64,000 bases of DNA, taken from Siderastrea siderea. Taxonomy: Eukaryota; Cnidaria; Anthozoa; Scleractinia; Rhizangiidae. Of this stretch, positions 12,169 through 23,083 are shown in pieces; position 1 is the stretch's first letter, and each line of letters opens with the position of its first letter. Location: assembly GCA_964030785.1 (NCBI GenBank), contig OZ034975.1, positions 37,541,069 through 37,605,068 on the forward strand, in the 5' to 3' direction. Under the pieces are notes generated by a model. It was not told the DNA's origin, ran no database searches, and worked only from the letters and a program-made list of their open reading frames with translations. A program made the translations under genes and the position numbers.

Positions 12169-12310
12169 TGTACAACGCTAAATTTTGAGCGAAAATTGCC
12201 AAAAACGGGCACTATGCGCTGATAGGCGTCCGCTGAGGAGAGACACTATCGCGTCACGTGATCGATTTCGACCAACGGGAGCACGCCAAAATTTAGCGTT
12301 GCACTATAAC
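12169..12310. repeat. Short inverted repeat, ACGCTAAATTTTG...CAAAATTTAGCGT
   Basis: Arms of about 16 bp (12177-12192 and 12287-12302) enclose about 95 bp. It is adjacent to the fold-back MITE and immediately 3' of the copy 2 stop codon on the minus strand. Confidence 0.6.
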
Positions 12311-12342
12311 TATCAATAGAAAAGCACACACCAAGCCACAAA

Positions 12343-12603
12343 CTAAAATGAAGTTTCGTTGTTGTTTTCTCCAATCCCGTCTTTGTTTGTACCTTGAGCC
12401 TGCATCTCAGGATCTGCGCAATCATCAGTCTTAGGCGAGACATCCCCCTTACGAAACTCCGTGATATCAGCATACTCCGTGCCTTCATATGGTGTTGGCC
12501 TCTTAAGTGGAGGCAGAGGTTGAGGAGACGTGGATACTTGCGGCATCCGTGGCATATTTATACCTTCCAAGTCCGCATAAATCACCCCTTCAGGATTGGG
12601 TTG
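12343..12603 (-). CDS. Tail copy 2 exon b (C-terminal)
   Basis: Acceptor CTACCACAG|, phase 0, open to TAG at 12345-12343. Carries VIYADLEGI, PLPPLKRPTPYE and TEYADITEF and ends in NNETSF. It aligns along its whole length with 22392-22123, including QGTNKDG versus QGANKDD near the end. Confidence 0.7.
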   Translation of the reverse strand, partial: QPNPEGVIYADLEGINMPRMPQVSTSPQPLPPLKRPTPYEGTEYADITEFRKGDVSPKTDDCADPEMQAQGTNKDGIGENNNETSF

Positions 12604-14373
12604 CTGTGGTAGGTAGATACAAATTAATAGTCAAGATTGGTTAACGTCTCCTGCTGATGTTAATAGGGAGCTGAAGCAACCAATACGGCAACGCAAAGGA
12701 AAACGTCACTTTAAAATGACTTCACAATCTCTTAAACTTCTTGACGATTATTCCGACTCGTTTAATTTGTCTAATGTAGCTGAACTATCCAGGAGCTGAA
12801 TTTGCAAGGACGGCGTTCAGTTCAGGGAGAAAACGAAAATTCACCGTCGTGTTTTCACGTTCTGCACAAAACTTTCAATTCGATCATTTCACGTCGTTGT
12901 TTTGAGGAGGACGGCAAATAAATGTACCAAAAAGCATAACGCACTTGCAGAGTCATTGTTTTGCTAATCAAAGCTACTGTTTTGTGACGTTCTCGTCAGC
13001 CGTTGCCGTCGTGTTTGCTTAAGCTCCCTAATGAGACAACCACAGATTTACCAGTCTTTGAAATAAAGAGTTCTTTTGTCACAAGGGCCCGGCTAAACGG
13101 AATGAAGTTCATTAACTGCCGAACACAAGTTTGTTGTACGACGTTGACTGAGGTGGCCAAAAGAATTCAGCGTGTTGATCGCGTTTGCCACCCTTTTGAG
13201 TGATTTTGAATGTTGAACCTGCAATTGTTCAACACTGTTCCACATCCCGGCCAAACGAACAAACACGGTTTGTTTTTTTTTTTTTTTTACATTGTTTTTC
13301 ACACCTGAGAACAAAAGAAAAGTTGAATAGTCTTAAATCGAAAGATGGCAACATCATTCAACAGGGTGACTAAACGCGTTCAACAATTGCGCAGTACTCT
13401 CCTTGGTGATGTTACGTTTATTGCCGCACATGGTGGTTCTTCCAGTTTAAAAGTTGCAGAGTCTAAATTAATTCCGAAAAACATGGCTCCTAATTTTTGT
13501 ACAGTTTAAGCAACCATACAAATGCTGGAGAAGTGAGTACCGTTAATTTATGCCCTACTAACGTGCTCATTCAGATAATGTTTACTGATAACAACATTCT
13601 CGTGATACTCGTATTGTACTTTGCTCTTGAACCCTGAACATTTACTATTGAAATGGACCCTGAATATAGAACGTTCCTGTGATACTGTTTGTTTCTAGAG
13701 AGAAATAAGAATGACATTTATCGTGATTTATAAGCCGTCTATTTTCTCCAGTTAAACTCAGGAGCTAATGACTGGGAGTGAAAGAGGAAACAATAAATAT
13801 TTCATTCTGGAGGATTAACATTCGACTCTATGGATAGGCACTTCGCTCAGGGATAGTCTCACAAGAACACATGGGTGCAACCCACACAGTTGAGTGATCA
13901 GACCCCGACCCCTCCCCCCTCCCCCACGTTTTCCGCAGTTTTGGTGACGTTCACTGACTCTTGCAGACTCTCTTCTTGCTCAACTTTACCTGAGCGAAAA
14001 GACGCATTTACGTCTAGAGAGAAATGAACCTATCCACGACCATACCTTCTTTATAGATTTCTTTGACTTGTCGACTTGTGCGTAAGTATCGTCTGACTGC
14101 TTCTTCGTCTGAGATTTGTCCACGACAGAATTCCCAGGAGACTTTTCCTCTTCTTTCTTCCTCTTGCTCTTCTTCTTAGACTTGTCTACAGCAGTATAAG
14201 TCGGAGGGGCTGCCGCTGCCTGCTGATTTGGTGCTTCTTCATGTCTGTTTGCGTCTGGTTTCTGCTGTCGGACAGCACCATCTGTTGCGTTTGCAGGTGT
14301 CGGTCCTGATACTGCATATTTGTTGTTGACTTGGGCATCAGTATTACCCTCAATGCCAAACTGGACATCTTGT
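12343..14373 (-). CDS. Tail module copy 2: IgSF-type cytoplasmic tail with ITIM/ITSM-like motifs (2 exons, intact)
   Basis: Exon a (14373-14046) and exon b (12603-12343) join in phase 0 and end in TAG. The product has no signal peptide, transmembrane or extracellular domain, so the module must be spliced to upstream exons or is a relic. Tyrosines sit in NNKYAV, PPTYTAV, DDTYAQV, VIYADL and TEYADI. VxYxxL matches the ITIM consensus and TxYxxI the ITSM consensus; in vertebrate receptors phosphorylated forms bind SH2 proteins such as SHP phosphatases, and a like role here is inference. K/E-rich and proline-rich segments (PQPLPPLKRP) lie between them. Exon a requires a phase-2 upstream exon, whereas gene B's transmembrane exon ends in phase 1, so direct joining would not be in frame. 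Confidence 0.65.
13080..13510. repeat. Repeat region with TTCAAC / CGCGTTCAAC inverted words and a poly-T tract
   Basis: Near 13160-13200 and 13358-13390 the words GATCGCGTTTGCCACCC and GGGTGACTAAACGCG form an imperfect inverted repeat. A related CAGGGTGACCAAACGTG segment occurs at about 15826. It lies in the intron between the two exons of tail copy 2 and is probably a degraded MITE. Confidence 0.4.
14046..14373 (-). CDS. Tail copy 2 exon a
   Basis: Acceptor ACTTCCAG| and donor AAGAAG|GTATGG; 328 nt, one base then 109 codons. Tyrosine motifs PPTYTAVDKSKKK and DDTYAQVDKSKK flank a K/E-rich stretch, and VDKS occurs three times, which suggests internal duplication. Confidence 0.7.
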
Positions 14374-15064
14374 CTGGAAGTGAAATATCCAATCAATAAG
14401 CGCCTGTTACACTCGGCAGTTGGAATTGTATGTTACTGATATGAAAAAGAAACAAGTTGGATGAAATTTTTGATGGAGTTTTAAAAACAAAAAGTCAGCC
14501 AGAAAAAAGATTATTCTACTGAGTTTTAAAAACAAAAAGTCAGCAAAAAAATTAATAATAAAAAGATAGCGCTTCCTTCCTTTCACATTTCCATATCGAT
14601 GTGCAAATGCAGACATTTTATGGCAAGTCCTTGACTCAGGCGTCCTGTGAAATAAACCAGCTTCACTATATCAATAAAAATGGAAAAGATAAATATTGCC
14701 ACAGCGAAATAAAATGCAATTTTCTTATTCTTTAACAGGAAATTACCAAAACTCTCTCAGCAATGGTCGTAGAACAGGCACATGTTGCTTGTCAGTTGTT
14801 TACGCATGCACTTTCAGGGAACTCCGTTTTCAGAGGCCCAAACACGTAGCAAACGTTTTTTACCGATACAAACGTTACGTCTTTTTCAGCTGTCCAAACT
14901 ATCTTGTTTTTAATATGCGTTTTCACTTGTGCCCATGCTTCAACAACCAAAAACGCTGGGTGCGTTTTCGAAAGTCCCCGTTTTCACCATTCCACACATT
15001 ACAGTGTTTTCAACACAACGCAGTTTTCTCCATCCACACTGAAAACGATAAGTTGACTTGCGAA

Positions 15065-15275
15065 ACATAGCATGAGCACAACCATAGGCGTGAACACAGG
15101 CATAAACATGAGCATGAACACAGGCATGAGAGCATAAGCATAAGCATGGACAAAAGCGTAGGCATAGCGATAGTCATAAGCTTGAGCATAGGCATAAGCA
15201 CGGGCCTAGGACTAGGCATGAGCATAGGTATAAGCATGAGGATAGGTATAGGCATGAGCATGAGCAAAATCACAA
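15065..15275. repeat. Degenerate minisatellite (AGGCATAAGCATGAGC-type)
   Basis: About 200 bp of imperfect hexamer-like repeats of GCATGA, GCATAA and GCATAG. The minus-strand frame across it yields a Met/Leu/Pro-rich peptide that is an artefact of the repeat. Confidence 0.85.
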
Positions 15276-15849
15276 GGAGAACGCAGACTGCTTTTTCTAA
15301 TTATTAATAAGAGACGAAAAACAAAAACTTCGTTTGCTTATGTTTATGCCGCAGTGAAGTACACATAAGTCCTTCGCAGGAATACACTCACCCGGACGAT
15401 CATAATTTACCGACTTAACTTAAGAAACAGTTGGAACGCTTTCAATGTGCTTCTGCTTAGATCACCAGTAAAGACTAGTGAGGCAATCTAAAAATTAATC
15501 AAGATTCATGCCGGAATAATGACGGCACAAAGTTACACTGCGGCCTCGCTCCTGGGCATGAGGTATAGAGCATGCAGGAACACTGCCCAGACCTCTTCAT
15601 TTGCCACAGAATGGTGTTACAGTAACCATATCACGTATGCTTCAGTATATATGTTTGCTAAACGACGCTGCTGAACATCACCGAATTAGTTATTTTCCAG
15701 AATTCAAGTGTAACATTACTCAACATTTGATTACGACTTTGGTGTAGAACGGTCAACTATGTGGCCAACGAATTCAACTCTGTTGTTCATAGCTGGTGAA
15801 AGAAATTGAATCAACAGCATTCATCAGGGTGACCAAACGTGTTTAACAT

Positions 15850-15995
15850 ACAAAGGATATTACATGGCGGCGCGAAGATATGAATTTTATTTTCGAGTAG
15901 CTAAAACAGTATTACGACCGAGTGCATCGAGTAAAATATTGTTTTTTTAACCACGAGAAAATAAAATGCATATCTTCAAGTCGCCGTGTAATTTT
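15850..15995. mobile_element. Hairpin-forming MITE
   Basis: TACATGGCGGCGCGAAGATA at the left and TATCTTCAAGTCGCCGTGTA at the right are near-complements, continuing inward through ATTTTATTTTCG / CGAGAAAATAAAAT. Arms are about 40 bp. Confidence 0.65.
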
Positions 15996-16391
15996 CTTTC
16001 ATTATAAAGACAAGTGTCTTCTTTCACAAACAACATTGTAAAAGCAGGAAATGACGTCATCGATATCCTCACTAGTAAGGATATGGAAAATACGCCACTC
16101 GAGTCCCGAATGAAGTTTTATATGAAGTATACGAGTGGTCAATTTTCCACCATAACACTCTTGTCTATATAATAAAATGAGTTTAACAATGTTGAACGGT
16201 GTTGATATTGAAATATTGAGCCCGGTGGTCCGTGCAAATGTCAGTTTCCACTGCCGGTATTTCACTTTCGATGCGATTGTGATGACAAAGCAGCAACATC
16301 CTCGTCCCCAGTGCACTGTCCGCGCGGTACCGCCGTTTTGGTAGAGAAGATGGCGGGGTCCTCTAAAACATGATACTGTTCTCCTACCATC

Positions 16392-16604
16392 TTTTAACCC
16401 TTAAAGCCTTAGCATAGTTGTACAAATTCTCCTTACTGGTCTCTATACATCTTAAGTATTAGTTGGGAGAACTTAGTAAAACATCAAGACAATTTATCTT
16501 TACTGATCATTTCGTTAATTCTCATGACCTTTAAGTGCTAAAATGCACTGATATGATGAGGTAAAGTTTGATGCTCATAACTATTGGGGCTTAAAGAGTT
16601 AAAA
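16392..16604. mobile_element. MITE, TTTTAACCCTTAAAGCC...GGGGCTTAAAGAGTTAAAA
   Basis: Clear terminal inverted repeats at both ends. It is the best-preserved member here of the family also seen at 5505-5972, 37070-37280, 41045-41180 and 42310-42460. Confidence 0.65.
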
Positions 16605-16683
16605 CCGCCCTCGCAAGATTTTGATTTCGCGTAGGAAAGTCTCAAAGTAATAACATACTAGTTCACCATTTACCAAAAAATAC

Positions 16684-17275
16684 CGAAATGGAAGTGAAAA
16701 GACTTATTTGGATTGCCCCCACAGAAAATTTTCAACACAAAAGATCCAAAATTCCCACATGGGAATATGCGAACCATTTTCATTTTCTACCATTCCTTGT
16801 TCGTTCCCAAATTCTTGACCGTTTGGATGGGTCCCAGTAAGGTTCTTGGCTTCTCGAGTAGATGGAACAAGAAATCTCTCTCCAACGGGAATGTCAGTTG
16901 GGAGATTTTGTGTTTCATAAACACAAACTATGAGCCAACCAGTTTCTTTGAGTAAATGGTAAACCACCCAAACTTTCTTAACTGTACGAAATGGAAGTGA
17001 TAAGACTAATTTGGATTGCCCCAACAGACGGAAATTAATAAAAGATAGTCAAAAATCCCCACATTTTCATTTTCTACCATTCCTTGTTCTTCTTCTTTTT
17101 CTCTTGTTGGATGGGTCCCAGTTAGATTCTTGGCTTCTCAAGTAAATGGAACAAGAAATCTCTCCAATGGGAATGTCAGTTCGGAGATTTTGCGTTCCAA
17201 AAACACAAACTATGAACCAACCGCTTTCTTTGAGTAAATGGTAAACCACCCAAGTTTTAAATTTCTTAACTGTAA
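16684..17275. repeat. Tandem duplication of a ~300-bp segment
   Basis: The block 16684-16984 is repeated at 16985-17275 with small differences: CGAAATGGAAGTGA, CTACCATTCCTTGTTC, GATGGGTCCCAGT and GAGTAAATGGTAAACCACCC recur in the same order. The minus strand is open through much of each copy (peptides sharing WVVYHLLKE, ETQNLPTDIP, NLTGTHPN), but I recognise no domain or splice structure. Confidence 0.75.
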
Positions 17276-17319
17276 TAAGTTTCTTTCCATTATATGCGCA
17301 CTGCGTTAATACGTGCATA

Positions 17320-19220
17320 TGGTATCAATATAAATAACGGAACACGTACGCATTGAATGTGACACAAGGAAGTGGAATTAATCAGCATTCATTAGGCACT
17401 AATTAATGTTGGTTACACGATTAGACTACGAAAAAGCATTACCAAAAAGCATTAAACAATAAGACAAAAGTGTGGCAGAAGACCTTCACATCGCGAGAGA
17501 AACTAAAAAACAACAACAGGCTTTTGGCACACTAAACTGGATCGTGTTCTCGATGGATGTAGAGCATCAATTCCGCTGTATTGGTTATCAAACTAGCTTC
17601 TCTAATGGCGACGTTAAGGTTGTTTAAAACTGAGTAAAATGAAATAGAAACACTTAAAAATATTGACAAAATGTCGTCCTCCTTTGCCGTTTTTGTTTGG
17701 GGTATTGAGGGTCACGATAGCGGTTTCTCAAGCTAACACTGCGGAAACAAAATTCTCTTTAGAAGACCGCGATCGTAACCCTCAAAACGACCCAACACAG
17801 AACAACAAAGGATGACAACGTGTTCATATCTTTTTAGTGTTGCTATGCCACTTTACACACCCCTACTTCGTCCTTAAAAAGGTTCAAGTAATTTGATAAC
17901 CGAGGCACAGGACCTGAGTCAACCAAGATGGTAGGTCTGTGGTTTCATTCTAGCAACTTTCCAGATTCGACACATCTTCGCTTCCGAAGGCGACTGCCAC
18001 ACATTTTACCCTGTTGTGCGTTGATTTTCAAACTCAGAAATCAAGCAGGGTTACATGGTTAACTGATTAATACAGTATGATGGGTTACAATATTAAAATC
18101 AAAGATTAAATGATTGACGTAACTTTGTTAATATTAGTTACGACTGAAGTTAGTTTCACAGGGCAGGAATTTAAGCAATGCCCACTGTTTTCTTCATAAC
18201 CATATTGTATTGGAATCTGATACCTGTGATTTGCGTTCGACACGACTTTTTTCCCTTTATTCTTATCAACGCATATGGTTACGTAACAAACAATCGTTCA
18301 CTCAAAAATGAAATTCACTTCGTTGATGAAATTCCCCTCAAGTTGTCTGGCCAAGGCCATTAACACCTTAATATGCCGACTAGGTTTTTACGCCCCATTG
18401 CACGATTTAGTTAAAACAATCTTAGGATGGCAAGTACATGCGATTGATTCCAAACTGATACAAAAACAATCAAAACCACTGAATGAAACTTAGCCCGCAA
18501 AAGAATTATCAAAATCGGGGGCAAAACTCCCACGTTTTCTTCACCAAACAGTCTTATATCATTGCTTAACAATTTTCCTGCGTGAGAAACTAACATGGAT
18601 ACTACAAAGCGTATGCATCAATCGACGTTAAACGTCTTGTCAATACCGAATAACATTTAAGTGTATTATTTCCCCATTAAGCTACAAAAAACTTCTGTTT
18701 CTTCTACTGAGATCTTACAATACTTGCGTAACAGGTGACAACGCAACCGAATCGTTTAGTATTTCTCCACAGTGGAGGTTTTTCTCTCTCTCTGCAGAAA
18801 CATTTAAAACGTTTTCTCTTGCTTAACTGAAATCCTACAAAAACCCTGATGTTTTGACATCATATTAATGCCCATCGTAACACACAAACACACCTCATAC
18901 AAAACATTCTTCACGTTTCTTCATAGTTCTAGAAACACTCGCGTTTGCAAGGGAAAAAGCACGAATTCTTACAGAGTCGTGCTTCTGTTACTCCAAAGAA
19001 ACATCCAAAATGTTTTATATGGCTACAATACTAAGGCTATCTTGATGTTTTGAACATCATGTGCAAATAAAATTTAAAATTTTGGATAACTGTTTTCCTT
19101 TTATCGTTAAGAACCAACCAAGTGCATCTCCGAAAGGAAATGCCAGGAAATGACTCTAGGGACCCCTAAAAATCCTTCCCTCTCCCCCTCGAATTTTTCC
19201 GCTCCACCTATCTCTATTTG
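17320..19220. other. Gene-poor spacer
   Basis: AT-rich DNA with scattered short frames (18178-18363, 18308-18493, 18411-18596, 18868-19053) lacking domains or supporting splice context. Nothing else is recognised. Confidence 0.35.
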
Positions 19221-19221
19221 A

Positions 19222-19889
19222 CAATTAGATTATGAGCTCGAGATTTCTATCGCGTGACAGTTGATAAGGCCGAAGGCCGAATCAACTATCACGCAAAGAA
19301 ATCGAGGGCGAATAATCTAATTGTTTTAGTATAAATCTCGATTAATATACCACGAAAGTGAAAAGTTTTAGTTAATTGCATCGTTATTTTGAAGAATAAG
19401 ACTGCGCCTGCCACTCACCTTTTCGCTACTCACTATCTATCACGGAATAGATAGCGAGTAGGATAGCCAATCAGATTGCAGCATTTATGATAGAACGCTA
19501 TTAGATTTATACTAATCCCTATTAGTATAAATCTACTAGCGTTCTATCACTAATGCTGTTCTCTGATTGGCTACGCTACTCACTATCTATTCTGTTTTAG
19601 TATAAATCTACTAGCATTCTATCACTAATGCTGTTCTCTGATTGGCTACGCTACTCACTATCTATTCTGTTGTAGATAGTGAGTAGAATTTTCCGCGCGC
19701 GGTGTGACCTATTTATATCATTTTTCAATAAAAACATGTAGTGTCTGCTGTTAAGTTTTGAACGTCTAGTAGATTTATACTAAAACAATTAGATTATTCG
19801 CTCTCGATTTCTATGCGTGATAGTTGATTCGGCCTTCGGCCTCATCAACTATCACGCGATAGAAATCTCGAGCTCATAATCTAATTGTT
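19222..19889. mobile_element. Palindromic MITE with nested insertion
   Basis: CAATTAGATTATGAGCTCGA at 19222 is mirrored by TCGAGCTCATAATCTAATTG ending at 19889. Each end is itself a hairpin (GACAGTTGAT..GGCCGAAGGCC..ATCAACTATC). The interior contains an approximately 80-bp unit (TAGTATAAATCTACTAGC...CTACTCACTATCTATTCTG) repeated in tandem and a partly inverted copy (19420-19520), so a second inverted-repeat element appears nested in the first. Confidence 0.75.
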
Positions 19890-21349
19890 AAATAGCAGAG
19901 GGGTTTAAAAGGACACGAAAATAATTGTTTTGGGGAAACTTGTAGACTAAAGAAAAGCTTTTTTTTTCAAAATGGACAAAAATAAAACACAACTGTTTTC
20001 AAATCTCAGTAATTCTTGGACACTTTGATGAAGGTTCAAAAGGGATCGAGGAAAACGTTACAGGTAAAATTGCTATGTACACCCAACTACATTTTGGATA
20101 GGCAAGTGTGCTGGACTTATATATAGTTTTTCTTCGTTTTGTTCTACTTTATATATCATTATATATCATGAGATTTAACCAATTAATGAGTATTCTCCAA
20201 ACCACGTGGCTTTCCAGACGGGCAGATATCTCTACTGTCCTTTGCATTTAGCCGATACAAGGATTGCCATAACCCCTGGACGGAATGCAACTCCATCGTA
20301 GGATTTCTCCGACACTTTCGTGGGTATGTTAAGATCCATTTATGCGCCTAAATGAAGGCACAGTGTGAAGTTTATAGGTGTCTTGTCTAAGAACACAACA
20401 CTTGGGAAGCGACCCACCCACTAACTTAAACAAAGCACAAGAGTTGCAGACAAACAAATGTTAAATATACTGGGACAGCTTAAATATCAACTGGTTCACG
20501 CGCTTTAAAACAAGGAAGTCCTCTTTCTAAACCTAGTCCAAAAGAGGTACGGACGAACTAATGTTAAATATACTGGGACAGCTTAAATAACAGGTTCACG
20601 AGCGTTGAAAGAAGCAAGTTTTGTGTTTACACCTAATCTATAACTTGACTAAGAGAGGTACCACTACAAAATCTGCATATGTGGCAGATATCGCAAACTT
20701 GTCATCAGCTAGTTTCTTGACCCTCATGAACATGGCCAAAAGCCCTACTTTGCTTTGTTTCCTACAATCATGAGCTGCGATTATATGATGGTTATATATG
20801 TTGCTTAAAACATTTAGAAGTGCACTGTTATCCTCTACAATGAAAAAACCCATCTAAGTTAATACACACCGGCGGCAGAAAAACGTGAATCGAGAAACGT
20901 CACTATAATGACATTTCGAAACTGGAATATGCCCCCACGCAACTTCTAATGACGACACGAACTGTCTCTGCTACAGTATTATGTGCAGATTGCCAAATGT
21001 GTTCTGGTCATGTCAATAATAAGTTGTGAGTTGCAATGAGGTCTACACTAAAAAACCCTGCAACCTCGGATCTTCTGACATTTCAGAATCACAGAAAATG
21101 AGCGACACGAACAGTTTGCCCTTTGGCCCGAAAAATGGATGGTATCGGATTAGACAATTTATTCTCCTGTATTTTCTGCTGAAATTTTTGTTAAAGCTGT
21201 CTTTGATAGCGGTTTGCTATGAGACATACTAGTCCTTGTCACACTTACTAGAAGGGATTTGCCGATCTCGTGTCCAAGCAAGAAGTGCGTATTTGAATCC
21301 GCACTAAGGCAACTAAAGGTATCTTGAAGGACTCTTTGAAGACGTTTGG
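19890..21349. other. Gene-poor region with a short tandem duplication
   Basis: AATGTTAAATATACTGGGAC occurs at about 20457 and again at 20561 with similar flanks, a tandem duplication of roughly 105 bp. The minus-strand frame at 20638-20853 contains ATYADF, superficially like the tail motifs, but has no other support. No gene is called. Confidence 0.4.
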
Positions 21350-21880
21350 TAACTAAAACAGTAACCACTCCCTCCTACTTTGACATTTTGGCCAAATGTG
21401 CTAACTTTCTACTCAGGTTTAATAATTTGTTTAGCCTTTTACACATTCATTTTCTAATTCCTGAAAATTAGAAACTGCTCGTCAACAATCTATACCAAAG
21501 TCTTTCATGAAACGGGCACGGTAAACAAAACAATTGAAAATTATCAAATTTAGATGCCGCTCTTAGAAAATGAAGACAGAAAAATGTACAGTTCTATACA
21601 AAATAACAAGTCATCTAGATGCAATCAAGAATTCAAGGTGATATAAAGTATAATTAGATTTGAGTGGGCTAGAAACTAATTATAAAAAAGCAATAACAAT
21701 AACAGTGCTTATAAAAATATTTCACGCATAATCTATAATTCTACTTACTATTTACTACATCTATAAAAATAAGCAAGCCATAAAAGACTGGTTCTACTTA
21801 TAGAAAAACTACTTGCGCACACCTATTTCATTTAACGTTGTCGAATTCCAAGCCTGTGCGACAAGATCCCCAGCAAGGTG
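21350..21880 (-). other. 3' flank of tail module copy 1, paralogous to 10390-10920
   Basis: Collinear blocks of similarity with the 3' flank of copy 2. Distance from the tail stop to this flank is shorter here than in copy 2, consistent with MITE insertions in copy 2. Confidence 0.6.
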
Positions 21881-22122
21881 ATATGGGTTTTTGATAAAAC
21901 CAGTAATGTCTCGCTCGAATAGAAACGAAAGCACGACAGGACACGTTCACGATGTTTTCTCAAACCGTTTTATCGCACTGAACGCCGTGAAACGTGCACC
22001 TCTCACAGCTAGCCATACCACCTTTTTCGTCCTATGAGCTTGAAATGTTTATCCGACAACAATAATTGAAATAGCTGTACAACTTTCAAAGAAAGAGCAA
22101 AGAGTAAACACTAGACCATGAC

Positions 22123-22392
22123 CTACATTGGAGTATTCCTGTCTTCTCCAGCTCCGTCATCGTCTTTGTTTGCACCTTGCGGCTGCAACTCGGTGCCTTG
22201 ATTGCTATCACTTTGAGGTAGGGTAGCGTCCGCCTTCAAAAACTACGTGATGTCTGCATATTGAGTGTTTTCATACGGGTATGGCCTCTTGATTGGAGGC
22301 AGAGGTTGGGGTGAAGCGGACACTGTTGGCATGGGACGTGGCACATTTATATCCTCCAAGTCTGCATAAACCACTTCCCCAGACTTGGGTTT
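22123..22392 (-). pseudogene. Tail copy 1 exon b (in-frame TAG)
   Basis: Acceptor TTATCAAG|, phase 0. Reads KPKSGEVVYADLED...PQPLPPIKRPYPYE...TQYADIT then TAG, followed by a still-open, still-similar stretch (QPQGANKDDDG) to a second TAG. Confidence 0.65.
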
Positions 22393-22827
22393 CTTGATAA
22401 ATGAAAAGTATTTTGAATCGTTTCACCGTACATGGGGTTATGGAAATTTAGTGTGACCAACTACTAAGCTATTAGTGTAACTGTGATGCTGTTTTTAATG
22501 CGATTATTAAAAAAAAAACACATTGACCACCAGTCCCTTCCTAAGCGGCTGTTTATTCTGCTGTTTATTTTGCTGTGACAAATTTCTAACGTGTAACCTT
22601 TCAAGTGAGAGCTGTCGAGAAACATTTTCCTTTTTGCTTCGTTTTTGTTTTTCTTTCTTCTTTTTTTTTTTTAAAACCTACGTGGATCGCAATTCATACA
22701 GGCGGGGAAACGCCAACTCAAACGCTCTCATTTCTACATGACTGCTGACTTCAGCGTGCGTTTGATTTGCCCTTCTCGACTATTCCTAATCCGAAAGGGA
22801 CAAAATACGTTTAGAATGACAACGTCC

Positions 22828-23083
22828 TTTCTTAGATTTTTTTGACCTGTCGACTTCTGCATACGTGTAGTCTAGTTTTTCCTCCTTCTTCTTCTCCTTA
22901 GACTTGTCGACTTCTGCATAAGTAGGAGGGGCGGCTGCTTCCTCCTGGTGTGATGCAGCGTCACGTCCATCTGCGGCTGCCCTCTGCTGTAGTGCAACAG
23001 CCTCAGTTCCGTTAGGTCGCGGTCCTGTCCCTGCATACCTGTGATTGACTTGGGAATAAGCATTATCTTCAGCATTACCATGC
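22828..23083 (-). pseudogene. Tail copy 1 exon a (donor lost)
   Basis: Acceptor ATTTCCAG| retained; one base then 85 codons up to the homologous boundary. It is shorter than copy 2 because the VDKS-containing middle repeat is absent. Confidence 0.65.

Larger units (their letters stand above)
14374..16683. other. Gene-poor spacer with minisatellite and a hairpin MITE
   Basis: No exon is recognised. It contains a minisatellite (15070-15270), an inverted repeat (15852-15992: TACATGGCGGCG...CGCCGTGTAA) and a MITE (16392-16604). Frames at 14407-14616, 14696-15070 and 16002-16316 have no domain support. Confidence 0.4.
22123..23083 (-). pseudogene. Tail module copy 1: damaged paralogue of the ITIM/ITSM cytoplasmic tail
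   Basis: Exon a (23083-22828) and exon b (22392-22123) align with tail copy 2. Tyrosine motifs are DNAYSQV, HRYAGT, PPTYAEV, YTYAEV, VVYADL and TQYADI. Two defects are visible. Exon b has TAG at 22245-22243 directly after TQYADIT, where copy 2 has a glutamate codon, although the frame beyond stays open and similar to the next stop at 22123. At the end of exon a the homologous donor reads AAGAAAGGACG, where copy 2 has AAGAAG|GTATGG, so the GT is missing; the nearest GT lies four bases on. The key tyrosines are upstream of the stop, so a truncated functional tail is not excluded. As in copy 2, no transmembrane or Ig exon accompanies it. Confidence 0.65.

Noticed and set aside
14696..15070. Plus-strand 124-codon frame
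   Set aside because: No domain; ends at the edge of a minisatellite; likely chance.
15010..15273. Minus-strand Met/Leu/Pro-rich frame
   Set aside because: Direct translation of the degenerate minisatellite.
20638..20853. Minus-strand frame with ATYADF resembling the tail motif
   Set aside because: Similarity is limited to about 12 bases; no matching exon structure.
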